Assembly: GCA_031275395.1 (NCBI GenBank)
Contig: JAISOU010000075.1
Location: 1-20,453 of the forward strand
From: Helicobacteraceae bacterium
GTDB taxonomy: Bacteria; Campylobacterota; Campylobacteria; Campylobacterales; SZUA-545
Direction of reading: 5' to 3'
Length of the DNA stretch: 20,453 nucleotides
Shown here: positions 1 through 7,483 of the stretch, piece after piece
Layout of the letters: each line of letters begins with the position of its first letter
How positions within the stretch are numbered: the stretch's first letter is position 1
Program-made: the position numbers and the translations under genes
Notes under the pieces: generated by a model
The model's input: only the letters and a program-made list of their open reading frames with translations
Databases searched by the model: none
Told to the model about the DNA's origin: nothing

Positions 1-188
1 GAATAAGCTAATTCAAGATTAGAAATTGGGTTGTAATTCGTTGTTTTGTTGGTAGGTAAATCCGCCGTATTCAGAAATCTTACGCATTTTCAGTAAATCC
101 TACAAACGCCGTCATTCCCGCGAGCGGGTGCTACGCGAGAATGACGGCGAGGTTGGGCGATCAAAATTGCGCCGCAACCATAAAGCCT
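1..188. other. Intergenic region left of rnj
   Basis: No convincing gene is visible here. It holds the 16-bp inverted repeat at 107-149 (separate entry) and an AT-richer flank. On the minus strand there is a 22-codon ORF (87 down to 19) that begins MRKISEYGGF. It has a plausible look but no support beyond an ATG, so I do not call it a gene. The stretch may be a dispersed intergenic repeat. Confidence 0.5.
107..149. repeat. 16-bp inverted repeat, REP/MITE-like hairpin, possible rnj terminator
   Basis: The left arm (107-122) and right arm (134-149) pair over 15 of 16 positions around an 11-base loop. The core is GTCATTCCCGCG paired with CGCGAGAATGAC. GTCATTCCCGCG-type arms are a common dispersed palindrome class in proteobacterial genomes (for example dRS3-like repeats of Neisseria). 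The hairpin lies about 40 bases past the rnj stop and is followed on the minus strand by a short T run, so it may also end rnj transcription. Copy number in the genome cannot be judged from one window. Confidence 0.6.
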
Positions 189-2270
189 TTATTGCACAAA
201 GATGTTCGGGACGATAATCGGATACTTTTTTAAGGCGCGGAAAACGTGCTTTTTAAGCGCCTGCCGCAAAGAGTTTTCGATCAATCGGCAGTTGTTGTAA
301 TCCTCCGCTTTCAAACCCTGCGCAAAGCTGTCGATAAGAGCTTCGATCTCCTTATTAAAGCGATGTTCCCGTTTCTGCGCCACTAACCCGTAGCTCATCA
401 CCTTTGGGCGCGCCGCAAGTTTATTCGCCTGCTTATCGAGCTGAATAACCAAAACGATAATGCCCTCTTTGGCGAGATTTTGGCGATCGAAAACGACGTC
501 GCTTTCCACTTCGCGGTTGCTCTGATTGTCGATAAACGTTTTACCGCTTCGCACGTTTCGCGCCTTGCGCGTCCCGCGATGACTAATATCGATCTGTTCG
601 CCGTCTTCGAGAACGACGATATTGCGCTCCGCTACGCCGCAGAGCGCCGCCGTTTCTTTGTGTTTGATTAGGTGCTGATATTCGCCGTGAACGGGAATAA
701 AGTAGCGCGGCTTGATTAGGCGCAACATAAACTTCTGCTCCTCTTGCGCCGCGTGTCCGCTAACGTGGATTTCGCTGAACTCCTGATAGGCGATCGTCGC
801 GCCCGATTTGGCGATCTGATTGACTACGGTCGAAATACTCGCTTCGTTGCCCGGTATCGCCTTCGCGCTGATAATGATCGTATCCGTCGGCTTAATATGA
901 ACGTGGCGATGTTCGTTAATGCTCATTCTGAAAAGCGCCGCTTGGCTTTCGCCCTGACTGCCAGTCGTGATCACGAGCGCTTCGTTGTCGGGCGTTTTGG
1001 CGATCTCGTGCGCGTCGATAAACATCTTTGGGTCGATCTTCACATATTCGAGTTCCATAGCGATATTTAGGTTTTTTTCCATCGATCGCCCGATAACGGC
1101 GACCTTGCGCCCGTATTTTTTCGCGCTATCGATCGCTTGGGCAATTCTGTGCGAGTTGGAGCTAAAAGTGCTCATAATCACGCGACCTTTGGCTTTGGAA
1201 AAAAGATCGTCGAAGGTTTTGCCCACGATCGATTCGCTCTTGGTCATACCGGCGTTAAAGCTGTTAGTGCTGTCGCTAAAAAGAGCCAAAACGCCCCGCT
1301 CGCCGTAATAGGCAAGGCGGTGATAATCGGGCGGATAGCCGTCGATCGGGCTGTTGTCAAGTTTGAAATCGCCCGTATGGATAATCGTCCCCGCCGCGCA
1401 GGTAATCGCCAGCGAACACGCGTCGATAACCGAATGGGTCATATGTATCCACTCCACCTCGAAATCGCCGATCTTGACGGGTTTTCGCTTTTCTACGAAA
1501 CGAAAAAAACTCTTATGCGCCACGATTTTATGCTCGTCAAACTTGCTTCCAATCATTGCGAGCGGCAACGGCGTACCGTAGAGCGGAACCTGAAGATCTT
1601 TGAACAGATAGGGCGCCGCGCCGATATGATCCTCGTGCGCGTGAGTGATGATAACGCCCGCGATCTTGTCTTTGATCGAGTGCAGATAGCTAAAATCGGG
1701 GACGAGAATATCCACGCCGTGCATATCTGGACTTGGAAAGCTCATACCTACGTCGATAACGATCGCGCTGTTTTCCGTTTCAAAAACCGCGATATTCCCG
1801 CCGATCTGATCAAGCCCGCCTAGCGAAACAAAACGAACCGATTTGTTTGGATCGCCAAACTTCGAGTAGGTCGCCAGCCGTTCGTTCTGCCCTTTTTTGT
1901 TTGCCTCCAGCGCGTCGCGCATTCGTCCAAACCAGCCTTCGCCGTTTTCGTCTACCCCGCCCGCAAGCGGATCGCCTATGCGCGAGCCGTTAAGGCGCGT
2001 CTTTGGCGCTTTGCGCGTCGTTACCTCGCTCGCGCCCTCGCCTTCTTCGTCGTTGTCGATCGTATCCGCGCTTTCGTCCTCTTCTAGTCCTTCATCCGAC
2101 CATTCGTCGATCGGCTCTTTTTTACTTTGAGGAGGCTGATCGCTTTGCGGGCGGTTTTTGTAGCCCTCTTCGCTTCGCGGGTTGCGCCCCCGATCTTTTC
2201 CGCCTCTTGGTCGCCATTTGCCCCGTTTTTGTCCTTGTTTTTCTTCGCCGCTAGGCGTTTCCTGATCCAC
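189..2270 (-). CDS. rnj: Ribonuclease J (metallo-beta-lactamase / beta-CASP RNase)
   Basis: This 693-residue protein is a beta-CASP ribonuclease with 5'-3' exonuclease and endonuclease activity in mRNA decay and rRNA maturation. The zinc motif is H210-A-H212-E-D214-H215. Further signatures are STNSFNAGM in the beta-CASP part, HVSGHA, and the C-terminal PVHGEYQHL. Residues 1 to about 130 are a charged, low-complexity extension rich in K, R, E, D and G, as in Helicobacter RNase J, where the extension takes part in RNA processing and helicase contacts. The start is GTG at 2270 with AAAGGA 6 bases upstream. The gene overlaps the end of rsmA by 20 bases, so the two are almost certainly co-transcribed and translationally linked. 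The same rsmA-rnj neighbourhood occurs in Helicobacter pylori. Complete, with no oddities. Confidence 0.96.
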   Translation of the reverse strand: MDQETPSGEEKQGQKRGKWRPRGGKDRGRNPRSEEGYKNRPQSDQPPQSKKEPIDEWSDEGLEEDESADTIDNDEEGEGASEVTTRKAPKTRLNGSRIGDPLAGGVDENGEGWFGRMRDALEANKKGQNERLATYSKFGDPNKSVRFVSLGGLDQIGGNIAVFETENSAIVIDVGMSFPSPDMHGVDILVPDFSYLHSIKDKIAGVIITHAHEDHIGAAPYLFKDLQVPLYGTPLPLAMIGSKFDEHKIVAHKSFFRFVEKRKPVKIGDFEVEWIHMTHSVIDACSLAITCAAGTIIHTGDFKLDNSPIDGYPPDYHRLAYYGERGVLALFSDSTNSFNAGMTKSESIVGKTFDDLFSKAKGRVIMSTFSSNSHRIAQAIDSAKKYGRKVAVIGRSMEKNLNIAMELEYVKIDPKMFIDAHEIAKTPDNEALVITTGSQGESQAALFRMSINEHRHVHIKPTDTIIISAKAIPGNEASISTVVNQIAKSGATIAYQEFSEIHVSGHAAQEEQKFMLRLIKPRYFIPVHGEYQHLIKHKETAALCGVAERNIVVLEDGEQIDISHRGTRKARNVRSGKTFIDNQSNREVESDVVFDRQNLAKEGIIVLVIQLDKQANKLAARPKVMSYGLVAQKREHRFNKEIEALIDSFAQGLKAEDYNNCRLIENSLRQALKKHVFRALKKYPIIVPNIFVQ

Positions 2271-3006
2271 TTTTTATTCCTTTGTATAATGTTTCAAACT
2301 GCTCTAAACTAAGCTCGCCCGCCCGTGTATTTTCATTTGCCCCGATCGACTTTAGCGTTTCGATCGACGTTTTGATATTGTTTGTCAGCCGTTTGCGCGG
2401 CGCTCTAAACGCCTCTTTCAAAAAGTTACTAAAACCTTCGTCGTAACTCGGCTTTGTTTTGACGATCCTAATAACCGCCGATTCTACCTTTGGCGCGGGT
2501 CTAAACGCCTCTTTTGGGACTTTGAACAGTAGCTCGGCGCTCCCGATCGATTGAACGAGAAGACTAAGCGAATTCGCCCCGTTTGCGCCGCAAAACTTCT
2601 GCGCGACCTCTAATTGCGTCATTACGACGATCACGCGACAGAGCGGATCGCGCAAGGCTCGTAGGATGATTTCCGTCGCCGCGTAGTAAGGCAAATTGGC
2701 GATAATCGCGTATGGTTTGCTCGATAGCCCCGTTTTCCACGCTTCCAGCGCGTCCGCATTGATAAGCGTTAATTCGCCTCTTGTAATCGCCGCCGCGAAC
2801 CGCTTTTTCAGAACGGCTATCAGATCGCCGTCTATTTCGATGGCGCTTAGATTCCCTCTGGCTAAGATCGCTTCGGTTAAATCACCCAAGCCAGGCCCGA
2901 TTTCGACAATCTCAAACGAGAGATCGGACGTCGCTTCAATGATTTTGCTTACGATCGTTTGATCGGCTAAAAAGTTTTGACCAAAACGCTTTTTGGCTCT
3001 AACCAC
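2251..3006 (-). CDS. rsmA: 16S rRNA (adenine(1518)-N6/adenine(1519)-N6)-dimethyltransferase
   Basis: RsmA (KsgA) dimethylates two adjacent adenines in helix 45 of 16S rRNA using S-adenosylmethionine, late in 30S assembly. Visible motifs are the N-terminal KKRFGQNFL, the SAM-binding EIGPGLGDLTEA, and the catalytic NLPYY. The C-terminal domain carries FRPAPKVESAV and the rRNA-binding PRKRLTNN. The start is uncertain. GTG at 3006 gives the family-like N-terminus MVRAKKRFGQNF and is used here (251 aa). ATG at 3045 and TTG at 3057 stay in frame and add 13 or 17 residues. None has a clear Shine-Dalgarno. The 3' end runs 20 bases into rnj, and the rnj ribosome-binding site lies inside the last rsmA codons. 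Confidence 0.94.
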   Translation of the reverse strand: MVRAKKRFGQNFLADQTIVSKIIEATSDLSFEIVEIGPGLGDLTEAILARGNLSAIEIDGDLIAVLKKRFAAAITRGELTLINADALEAWKTGLSSKPYAIIANLPYYAATEIILRALRDPLCRVIVVMTQLEVAQKFCGANGANSLSLLVQSIGSAELLFKVPKEAFRPAPKVESAVIRIVKTKPSYDEGFSNFLKEAFRAPRKRLTNNIKTSIETLKSIGANENTRAGELSLEQFETLYKGIKSGSGNA

Positions 3007-3149
3007 TCTGTAGTTTAACCGAATAACGCTTAAAGTTAAAGGCATCAATACGCGCAAAGCTCAAAATGGGCAAGTTGAAGCTCCAATCCAAGATCGACGC
3101 ATTTCAAACCCGCCTTCCTCACGACAAATCCGCCGCTGGAATAACGAAT

Positions 3150-3178
3150 AGAGCGGATAGGATTTTCCTATCCGCTCT
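3150..3178 (-). terminator. Perfect 13-bp hairpin overlapping the GLUG gene stop
   Basis: Arms 3150-3162 and 3166-3178 are perfect complements of 13 bases with a TTT loop. The hairpin contains the stop codon of the minus-strand GLUG gene (3168-3170). There is no strong T tract on either side (the minus strand continues TATTCGTTATT), so rho-independent termination is likely but not certain. It could work in either direction, though no plus-strand gene runs into it. Confidence 0.55.
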
Positions 3179-3584
3179 GCGGTTTGGCTACTTCCGCTAA
3201 TGTTGTTTTATTTGCGGCGATCTTTACTAAGGGTTCGACTGTCTGCCAATATAACGTGGGATAATAATAGTCGTCAAAAGCGTCCCAAACCCAAGGATTA
3301 TCCTTGTCGTTTCCAAACTTCCAACCTAAACCGTCCGCGCCAGTAGCGTTTGAATAAGTCGATTGCGATTTAAGATCGCTATCGGATTTGTCTATTCCGT
3401 GATTAGCGAGATCGTCTTCGTCTGAAAAACTACCGAGATTTGTAATCATAGTATCCAACGCGAAATTGTTTTCGATCGTATCGTCGTAGTCTTTTATATA
3501 TTCGACTATGCGATTTACGTCTGACGATCCGTTAAGCTCTTGATTGATCGCGGCGTTGTTTTTGATTGTAGAATTACTACTAAC

Positions 3585-4042
3585 ATGCCCCGTGATACCG
3601 CCAACATCTTCTCCTCCGCTAACGTTTCCCGTTGAATAGCTATTGGTTATGGAGGAGTTGTCGTAAACATACCCCGCGATACCGCCGACAATACCGCCTG
3701 TTGCGCTAACGTTTCCCGTTGAGCAGCTATTGGTTATAGAGGATTGAGCAACACCCCCCGCAATACCGCCGACATGCCAGAGTGTTCCGCTAATGTTTCC
3801 CGTTGAATAGCTATTGGTTATGGAGGAAGAGGAGTAGAGGCCTTTAACGCGCCCCGCAATACCGCCGACATCTTCTCCTCCGCTAACGTTTCCCGTTGAG
3901 TGGCTATTGGTTATGGAGGATTCGTCAACATACCCCGCAATACCGCCGACACTTTCGCTTCCGCTAACGTCTCCCGTAGAGTAGCTGTTGGTTATGGCTG
4001 ATTTGTATTCAACAACCCCCGCAATACAGCCGACATTGTATT
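3585..4042 (-). repeat. Tandem GLUG-motif repeats, about 84-90 bp per unit
   Basis: Five near-copies lie at roughly 3613, 3700, 3784, 3874 and 3958, spaced 84-90 bases apart (28-30 residues). Each shares a core reading, on the plus strand, AACGTTTCCCGTTGA then GCTATTGGTTATGGAGGA. At protein level the unit is GG-I-AG-x-V-(4-8 residues)-SSITNSYSTGNVSG, the GLUG motif. The conservation at DNA level, including silent positions, suggests duplication or homogenisation more recent than in the rest of the gene. Confidence 0.85.
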
Positions 4043-4156
4043 TTCCTTTAACTCCGCCTTTGCTATTATCGATCTCTACGCCTAGATTTCTAATCTTTGC
4101 GCCGTTGATATATCCAAAAAGACCAACGCCGCCGCCGGTTAATCGACTATTGATCC

Positions 4157-4216
4157 TTAAGTTTTGGATTGTATATCTGTTAATCCATAAGTTTCGGATT
4201 ACATATCCGTTACCAT
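4157..4216 (-). repeat. 30-bp direct duplication within the GLUG gene
   Basis: TAAGTTTTGGATTGTATATC and, 30 bases further on, TAAGTTTCGGATTACATATC are near-identical neighbours. The duplication gives NGYVIRNLWI followed by NRYTIQNLRI in the protein and keeps the frame. Related GLUG proteins normally have one such strand before VGLFGY, so this is probably a local in-frame tandem duplication. Confidence 0.55.
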
Positions 4217-4709
4217 TGAAAATACCTGTGAAGGCGTAATCGAAACCGTCGTAGCCAATAGGATTCCAACCCGTCGAGTTGTTTAACGTAGCGCTTGTTA
4301 GCTCTATATCGTTAAGTAGAATATATTTGCCCGCTAAGGTTGTATCGTTTGCGTCAATAGCGGCTAACTCTACTTCCGTTCTTATCTCTTTAACGTTAGG
4401 AATAGCGTAGAAATTAACGTTTTTCTTTACTTTATAAGAAGTTTCGCCGATACGATCGGTTGTATCGCTTGTTATATATAGAGCCGTAGCGTTTAGATCA
4501 AGATCGGTTCTTAATTGAACGATATTGATCGGGCTGCTCGCTTGAACGTTTATCGATCCGTTAAAATCAAGGTTAGCGTCGTAGAAGCTAACTTTATAGG
4601 TTGAGTCGATAGTTATTAGATTCTAACCGATTAAAGCGAATAAAAGAGCAATGACGCTAAAAGCTTTTTTTAACATTTTGAAACTCCTATTGGAAGAAAG
4701 ATGATTTGG

Positions 4710-4715
4710 ATTGTA
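4710..4715 (-). promoter_or_regulatory. Putative -10 element of the GLUG gene (TACAAT)
   Basis: The minus strand reads GCGCTACAATCC about 35 bases before the ATG at 4676. No -35 box is evident, as usual for epsilonproteobacterial promoters. The intact -10 and Shine-Dalgarno argue that the gene was expressed until recently. The rest of 4716-4949 contains only an imperfect hairpin near 4746-4769 and no gene I can support. Confidence 0.4.
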
Positions 4716-4949
4716 GCGCAAAGCGTTTGAAAAAGCTCCGAAACCTAGAAACTTTTATGAAAGTTTAGGGGTTTGGCGCGGCGTTTTGGCGAGAGATTTT
4801 AACGTTTTTTGTCGTTTTCGCTCCTTCTTTGCTCATTCCAGCGTAGCGCGTCGATCGCGCCTTTTAGTCATTCCTATACAACTCAAGAAGGATAAGCGTC
4901 GCGATCTAAAAATCGGCGACGCTAATCCATATTTGCGCGATCTAAAAAC

Positions 4950-6341
4950 TTATAGCGCCCTGATAACAATACCGCCGCGACGTATAACATAGAAGCGTTT
5001 TTTAGCGTTTCCCGCAGTCGCTTTTTTGAAGCTATCTATAGAGGTTATTTCCGTCGATTCGATCTGCACAATAATATCGCCCTGCGTAAAGCCCGCCTTT
5101 TGCGCTTCCGAACCGTCGGCTACGCTATCCACGATCACGCCGCGAGTTTGAGGCGACAAACGCAGGCGCGATCTAGCTTCGTCGCTTAACGGCGCGATCG
5201 TCAGCCCTTTGTAATCGCTTTTTGCTTCGTCGCTAGCGCCTTTGTCGGGCGCGCTTAGCGTCGCGCTTAGGTTGATCGTCTTTTTGTCGCGGACGATTTC
5301 GAGCGTTACCTTTTTATTGGGCGATAGAGAACCGATCGCGTTGCGAAGCGCGTTTGCCCCGTCGATCGTTTTTGAATCGACTTTGGTTATTAGATCGCCG
5401 CGTTTTACTCCCGCCTTTTCTGCGGGCGATTTTGGTTCCACGCTCATCACCACCGCGCCCTCTTTTTTGCCGTAAAACTCTTGCAAATCCTCGTTTAGAT
5501 CGCCAATGCCCACGCCTAGCCAAGCGCGAATCACTTCGCCGTTTTCGATCAGTTGCGCCGCGATTCGTTTGACCATATTGCTTGGGATCGAAAAGCCTAC
5601 GCCGTGGCTTGCGCCGCTTCGCGTCAGGATTGCGCTATTTACGCCAATCAGCGCGCCCGTCGAGTTGATCAGCGCGCCGCCGCTATTACCCGGGTTGATC
5701 GCCGCGTCGGTTTGGATAAAATCCTCGTATTCGACGATGCCAACCGCCGTTCGATTTGTGGCGGAAACGATCCCGCTCGTGATCGTTTCGCCCACGCCAA
5801 ACGGGTTGCCGAGCGCAAATACGATATCGCCAACCTCGACGTTATCGGAATTGAAAAATACGGCGGGGCGCAGATTTTTCGCGTCGATCTTGATTACCGC
5901 CAGATCGCTCTTGGGATCGCTACCGATCACTTTAGCTTCATACTCCTCCTTGCCGCCCGCAAGCGTAACGATCGCTTTATTTGCGCCCTCTACAACGTGG
6001 TTATTGGTTACGATGTAGCCGTCCGCGCTAATAATCACGCCGCTTCCTAGCGATCGCTCTATGCGCTCTTTAGGAATGTTAAAGCGCCGATTGTCGAAAA
6101 ACTCCTTAAAAAACGGGTCGTTAAGAAAGGGCGACATTTGAAACTCCGTCGCCCGTACGCTCTTTTGGATCGACACATTGACCACGCTTTGACGCGCCTC
6201 TTTGAGAATCTGCGCGTAAGAAGCGAGCGTCCCCGTAGCGGGCTGAGCGCGTTCGCTCGTTCCCGCGTAATCCTGAAAGTTCGCCTTTGGCGCGGCGAAC
6301 GCAACCGAGATCGCTACAAGTAGGGCGATCGTCTTTTTCAT
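4950..6341 (-). CDS. htrA: Periplasmic serine protease/chaperone, HtrA/DegP family
   Basis: This 463-residue Do-family protease degrades and refolds misfolded envelope proteins in the periplasm. In Helicobacter and Campylobacter, HtrA is also secreted and cleaves E-cadherin. The signal peptide is MKKTIALLVAISVAFA. The trypsin-like domain has the triad H115 (VTNNHVVEG), D146 (SDLAVI) and S220 (INPGNSGGAL). Two PDZ domains follow, at about 260-350 and 370-455. The start is ATG 6341: AAGGAG sits 6 bases upstream and the signal peptide begins there. An in-frame start at 6377 would put 12 non-signal residues in front. It is divergent from the agmatine deiminase gene. Complete and ordinary. Confidence 0.95.
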   Translation of the reverse strand: MKKTIALLVAISVAFAAPKANFQDYAGTSERAQPATGTLASYAQILKEARQSVVNVSIQKSVRATEFQMSPFLNDPFFKEFFDNRRFNIPKERIERSLGSGVIISADGYIVTNNHVVEGANKAIVTLAGGKEEYEAKVIGSDPKSDLAVIKIDAKNLRPAVFFNSDNVEVGDIVFALGNPFGVGETITSGIVSATNRTAVGIVEYEDFIQTDAAINPGNSGGALINSTGALIGVNSAILTRSGASHGVGFSIPSNMVKRIAAQLIENGEVIRAWLGVGIGDLNEDLQEFYGKKEGAVVMSVEPKSPAEKAGVKRGDLITKVDSKTIDGANALRNAIGSLSPNKKVTLEIVRDKKTINLSATLSAPDKGASDEAKSDYKGLTIAPLSDEARSRLRLSPQTRGVIVDSVADGSEAQKAGFTQGDIIVQIESTEITSIDSFKKATAGNAKKRFYVIRRGGIVIRAL

Positions 6342-6376
6342 TGAAAACTCCTTACAATTAAGAAAATAAAACCGCA

Positions 6377-6382
6377 ATTTTA
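6377..6382 (-). promoter_or_regulatory. Putative -10 element of htrA (TAAAAT)
   Basis: The minus strand reads GCGTAAAATTGCGG, about 36 bases before ATG 6341. The form matches gcTAAAAT seen ahead of dnaE. The 76-base divergent spacer also carries a plus-strand candidate, CGCTACAAAAT (6383-6393), for the deiminase gene. Confidence 0.4.
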
Positions 6383-6417
6383 CGCTACAAAATGTGTAAT
6401 TTTGGTGAAGGAGCGTT

Positions 6418-7425
6418 ATGAGCGTCAGAATGATTGCCGAATGGGAGAAGCAGAGCGCGGTTTTGCTCGCCCTGCCGCATAAAAATAGCGATTGGTCGCC
6501 TTATCTCGACGATATTTTAACGTTTTACAAGTCGCTGATCGAGGCGATTACGCGCTTTGAAAGGGTCGTTTTGGTCTGCCAAAACGTTAAAGAAGCCAAA
6601 GAGCGGTTTAGAAACGAGCGCGTAGTCTATATCGAAGCGCCCTGCAACGACACGTGGGCGCGGGATTTTGGCGCGATAGCTATCGAAGAAAACGGCGCGA
6701 TCGCGGCGCTAGATTTTGAGTTTAACGGTTGGGGATTGAAATACGCCGCCAATTTTGACAACCAGATCAATACGGCGCTGGCGAAAGCGGGCGTTTTTAG
6801 CGCGGCAAAATTGCGAAAAGCGGGCTGGATTTTGGAGGGCGGTAGCGTAGAAACCGATGGCAAAGGCGCGATTATGACGACCGAAACCTGCCTGTTCGCG
6901 CCAAATCGCAACGCGAATTGGACAAAGGCGGATTTTGAAGCGGCGTTTAAGCGCGATTTAGGCGCGTCGCGGGTTTTGTGGATCGCGAACGGACTTTTAG
7001 AAAACGACGACACCGACGGGCATATCGACACGCTGGCGCGCTTTTGCGATTGCGATACGATCGCCTTCGTAGGCTGCCGCGACGAAAATGACAGCCATTT
7101 TGAGAGCTTGAGCGCGATGAGAGCGGAGATTTCCGCGTTCAAAAAAGCCGACGGATCGCCCTATCGTCTTGTAGAGCTGCCAATGTGCGATCCGATCTAC
7201 TTTAACGGCGAACGAGCGCCCGCGACTTACGCCAATTTCCTGATGATAAACGGCGCTATAATCGCGCCGATCTACGGAGTTAAAAGCGATCGCGCCGCGC
7301 TGGAGATTTTGCGAAATCTCTTTCCTGCGCGAGAGGTTATTCCGATCGACGCGTCGATCGCCGCCCGCCAACGCGGGTCGATTCACTGCCTGACAATGCA
7401 GCTGCATACGCCGCTAAATCTTTGA
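6418..7425 (+). CDS. aguA: Agmatine deiminase / peptidyl-arginine deiminase family enzyme
   Basis: Members of this guanidino-modifying (PAD_porph) family hydrolyse agmatine to N-carbamoylputrescine and ammonia in polyamine synthesis. The 335 residues contain the family landmarks in order: EWEKQSAVLLALP near the N-terminus, NDTWARDFG (D83), WILEGGSVETDG (E140, G141, G142), NDDTDGHIDTLARF (D200, H202), and the catalytic cysteine C324 in GSIHCLTMQ. The start is ATG 6418 with AAGGAG 5 bases upstream. dnaE begins 58 bases after the stop on the same strand but has its own likely promoter. The agmatine substrate is inferred from the family; no arginine decarboxylase or carbamoylputrescine amidase is in view. 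Confidence 0.88.
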   Translation: MSVRMIAEWEKQSAVLLALPHKNSDWSPYLDDILTFYKSLIEAITRFERVVLVCQNVKEAKERFRNERVVYIEAPCNDTWARDFGAIAIEENGAIAALDFEFNGWGLKYAANFDNQINTALAKAGVFSAAKLRKAGWILEGGSVETDGKGAIMTTETCLFAPNRNANWTKADFEAAFKRDLGASRVLWIANGLLENDDTDGHIDTLARFCDCDTIAFVGCRDENDSHFESLSAMRAEISAFKKADGSPYRLVELPMCDPIYFNGERAPATYANFLMINGAIIAPIYGVKSDRAALEILRNLFPAREVIPIDASIAARQRGSIHCLTMQLHTPLNL

Positions 7426-7449
7426 CGGGTAGTTTTTGGCGACCTGCGC

Positions 7450-7455
7450 TAAAAT
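7450..7455 (+). promoter_or_regulatory. Putative -10 element of dnaE (TAAAAT)
   Basis: GCGCTAAAATAGCG lies about 30 bases before the preferred GTG start of dnaE, with a T run (7433-7437) upstream. If transcription starts a few bases after it, the TTG at 7436 cannot be the start codon, which supports GTG 7484. Confidence 0.4.
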
Positions 7456-7483
7456 AGCGGAACATTCGCAAAAAGAGAACGCC

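Larger units (their letters stand above)
3168..4676 (-). pseudogene. Secreted GLUG-repeat surface protein, interrupted by one amber codon
   Basis: I read the minus-strand frame base by base. From ATG 4676 to the TAG at 3168-3170 there are 502 codons, open except for a single TAG at 4623-4625 (codon 18). Codons 1-17 encode a signal-peptide start, MLKKAFSVIALLFALIG, with AGGAG 8 bases upstream of the ATG. After the amber codon come about 180 residues with the pattern of GLUG-family proteins (NPIGYDGF..FTGIFNGNGYVI, then VGLFGYINGAKIRNLGV). Next are five to six repeats of 28-30 residues built on SSITNSYSTGNVSG and VGGIAG. The C-terminus (LGWKFGNDKDNPWVW..YYPTLYWQ) is the usual GLUG-protein ending. 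No ATG, GTG or TTG lies in frame between the amber codon and TTG 3458, so normal re-initiation could make only the last 96 residues. GLUG proteins are usually exported surface or adhesin-like proteins. The gene could be recently inactivated, suppressed, or carry a sequence error. Confidence 0.8.

Noticed and set aside
1137-1823. 228-codon plus-strand ORF opposite rnj
   Set aside because: It is the reverse-strand shadow of the beta-lactamase core of RNase J. The protein has no recognisable motif and no ribosome-binding site, and rnj is certain.
3585-4042. CRISPR-like periodic repeats
   Set aside because: The repeats are in frame, 84-90 bp, with repeat-derived rather than unique spacers, and they encode GLUG motifs. 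No cas genes are present.
4623-4625. Programmed recoding of the amber codon (pyrrolysine or frameshift)
   Set aside because: No pyrrolysine genes, stem-loop or slippery site are visible next to the TAG, and the downstream frame is the same as upstream, so a frameshift is not needed. A simple nonsense mutation or error is the first choice.
4786-4992. 68-codon plus-strand ORF running into the htrA 3' end
   Set aside because: No ribosome-binding site, composition unlike a protein, and 43 bases overlap the end of htrA on the opposite strand.
5506-6050. Two plus-strand ORFs of 165-170 codons opposite htrA
   Set aside because: They lie entirely over the protease domain of htrA and arise from the GC-rich, stop-poor codon pattern.
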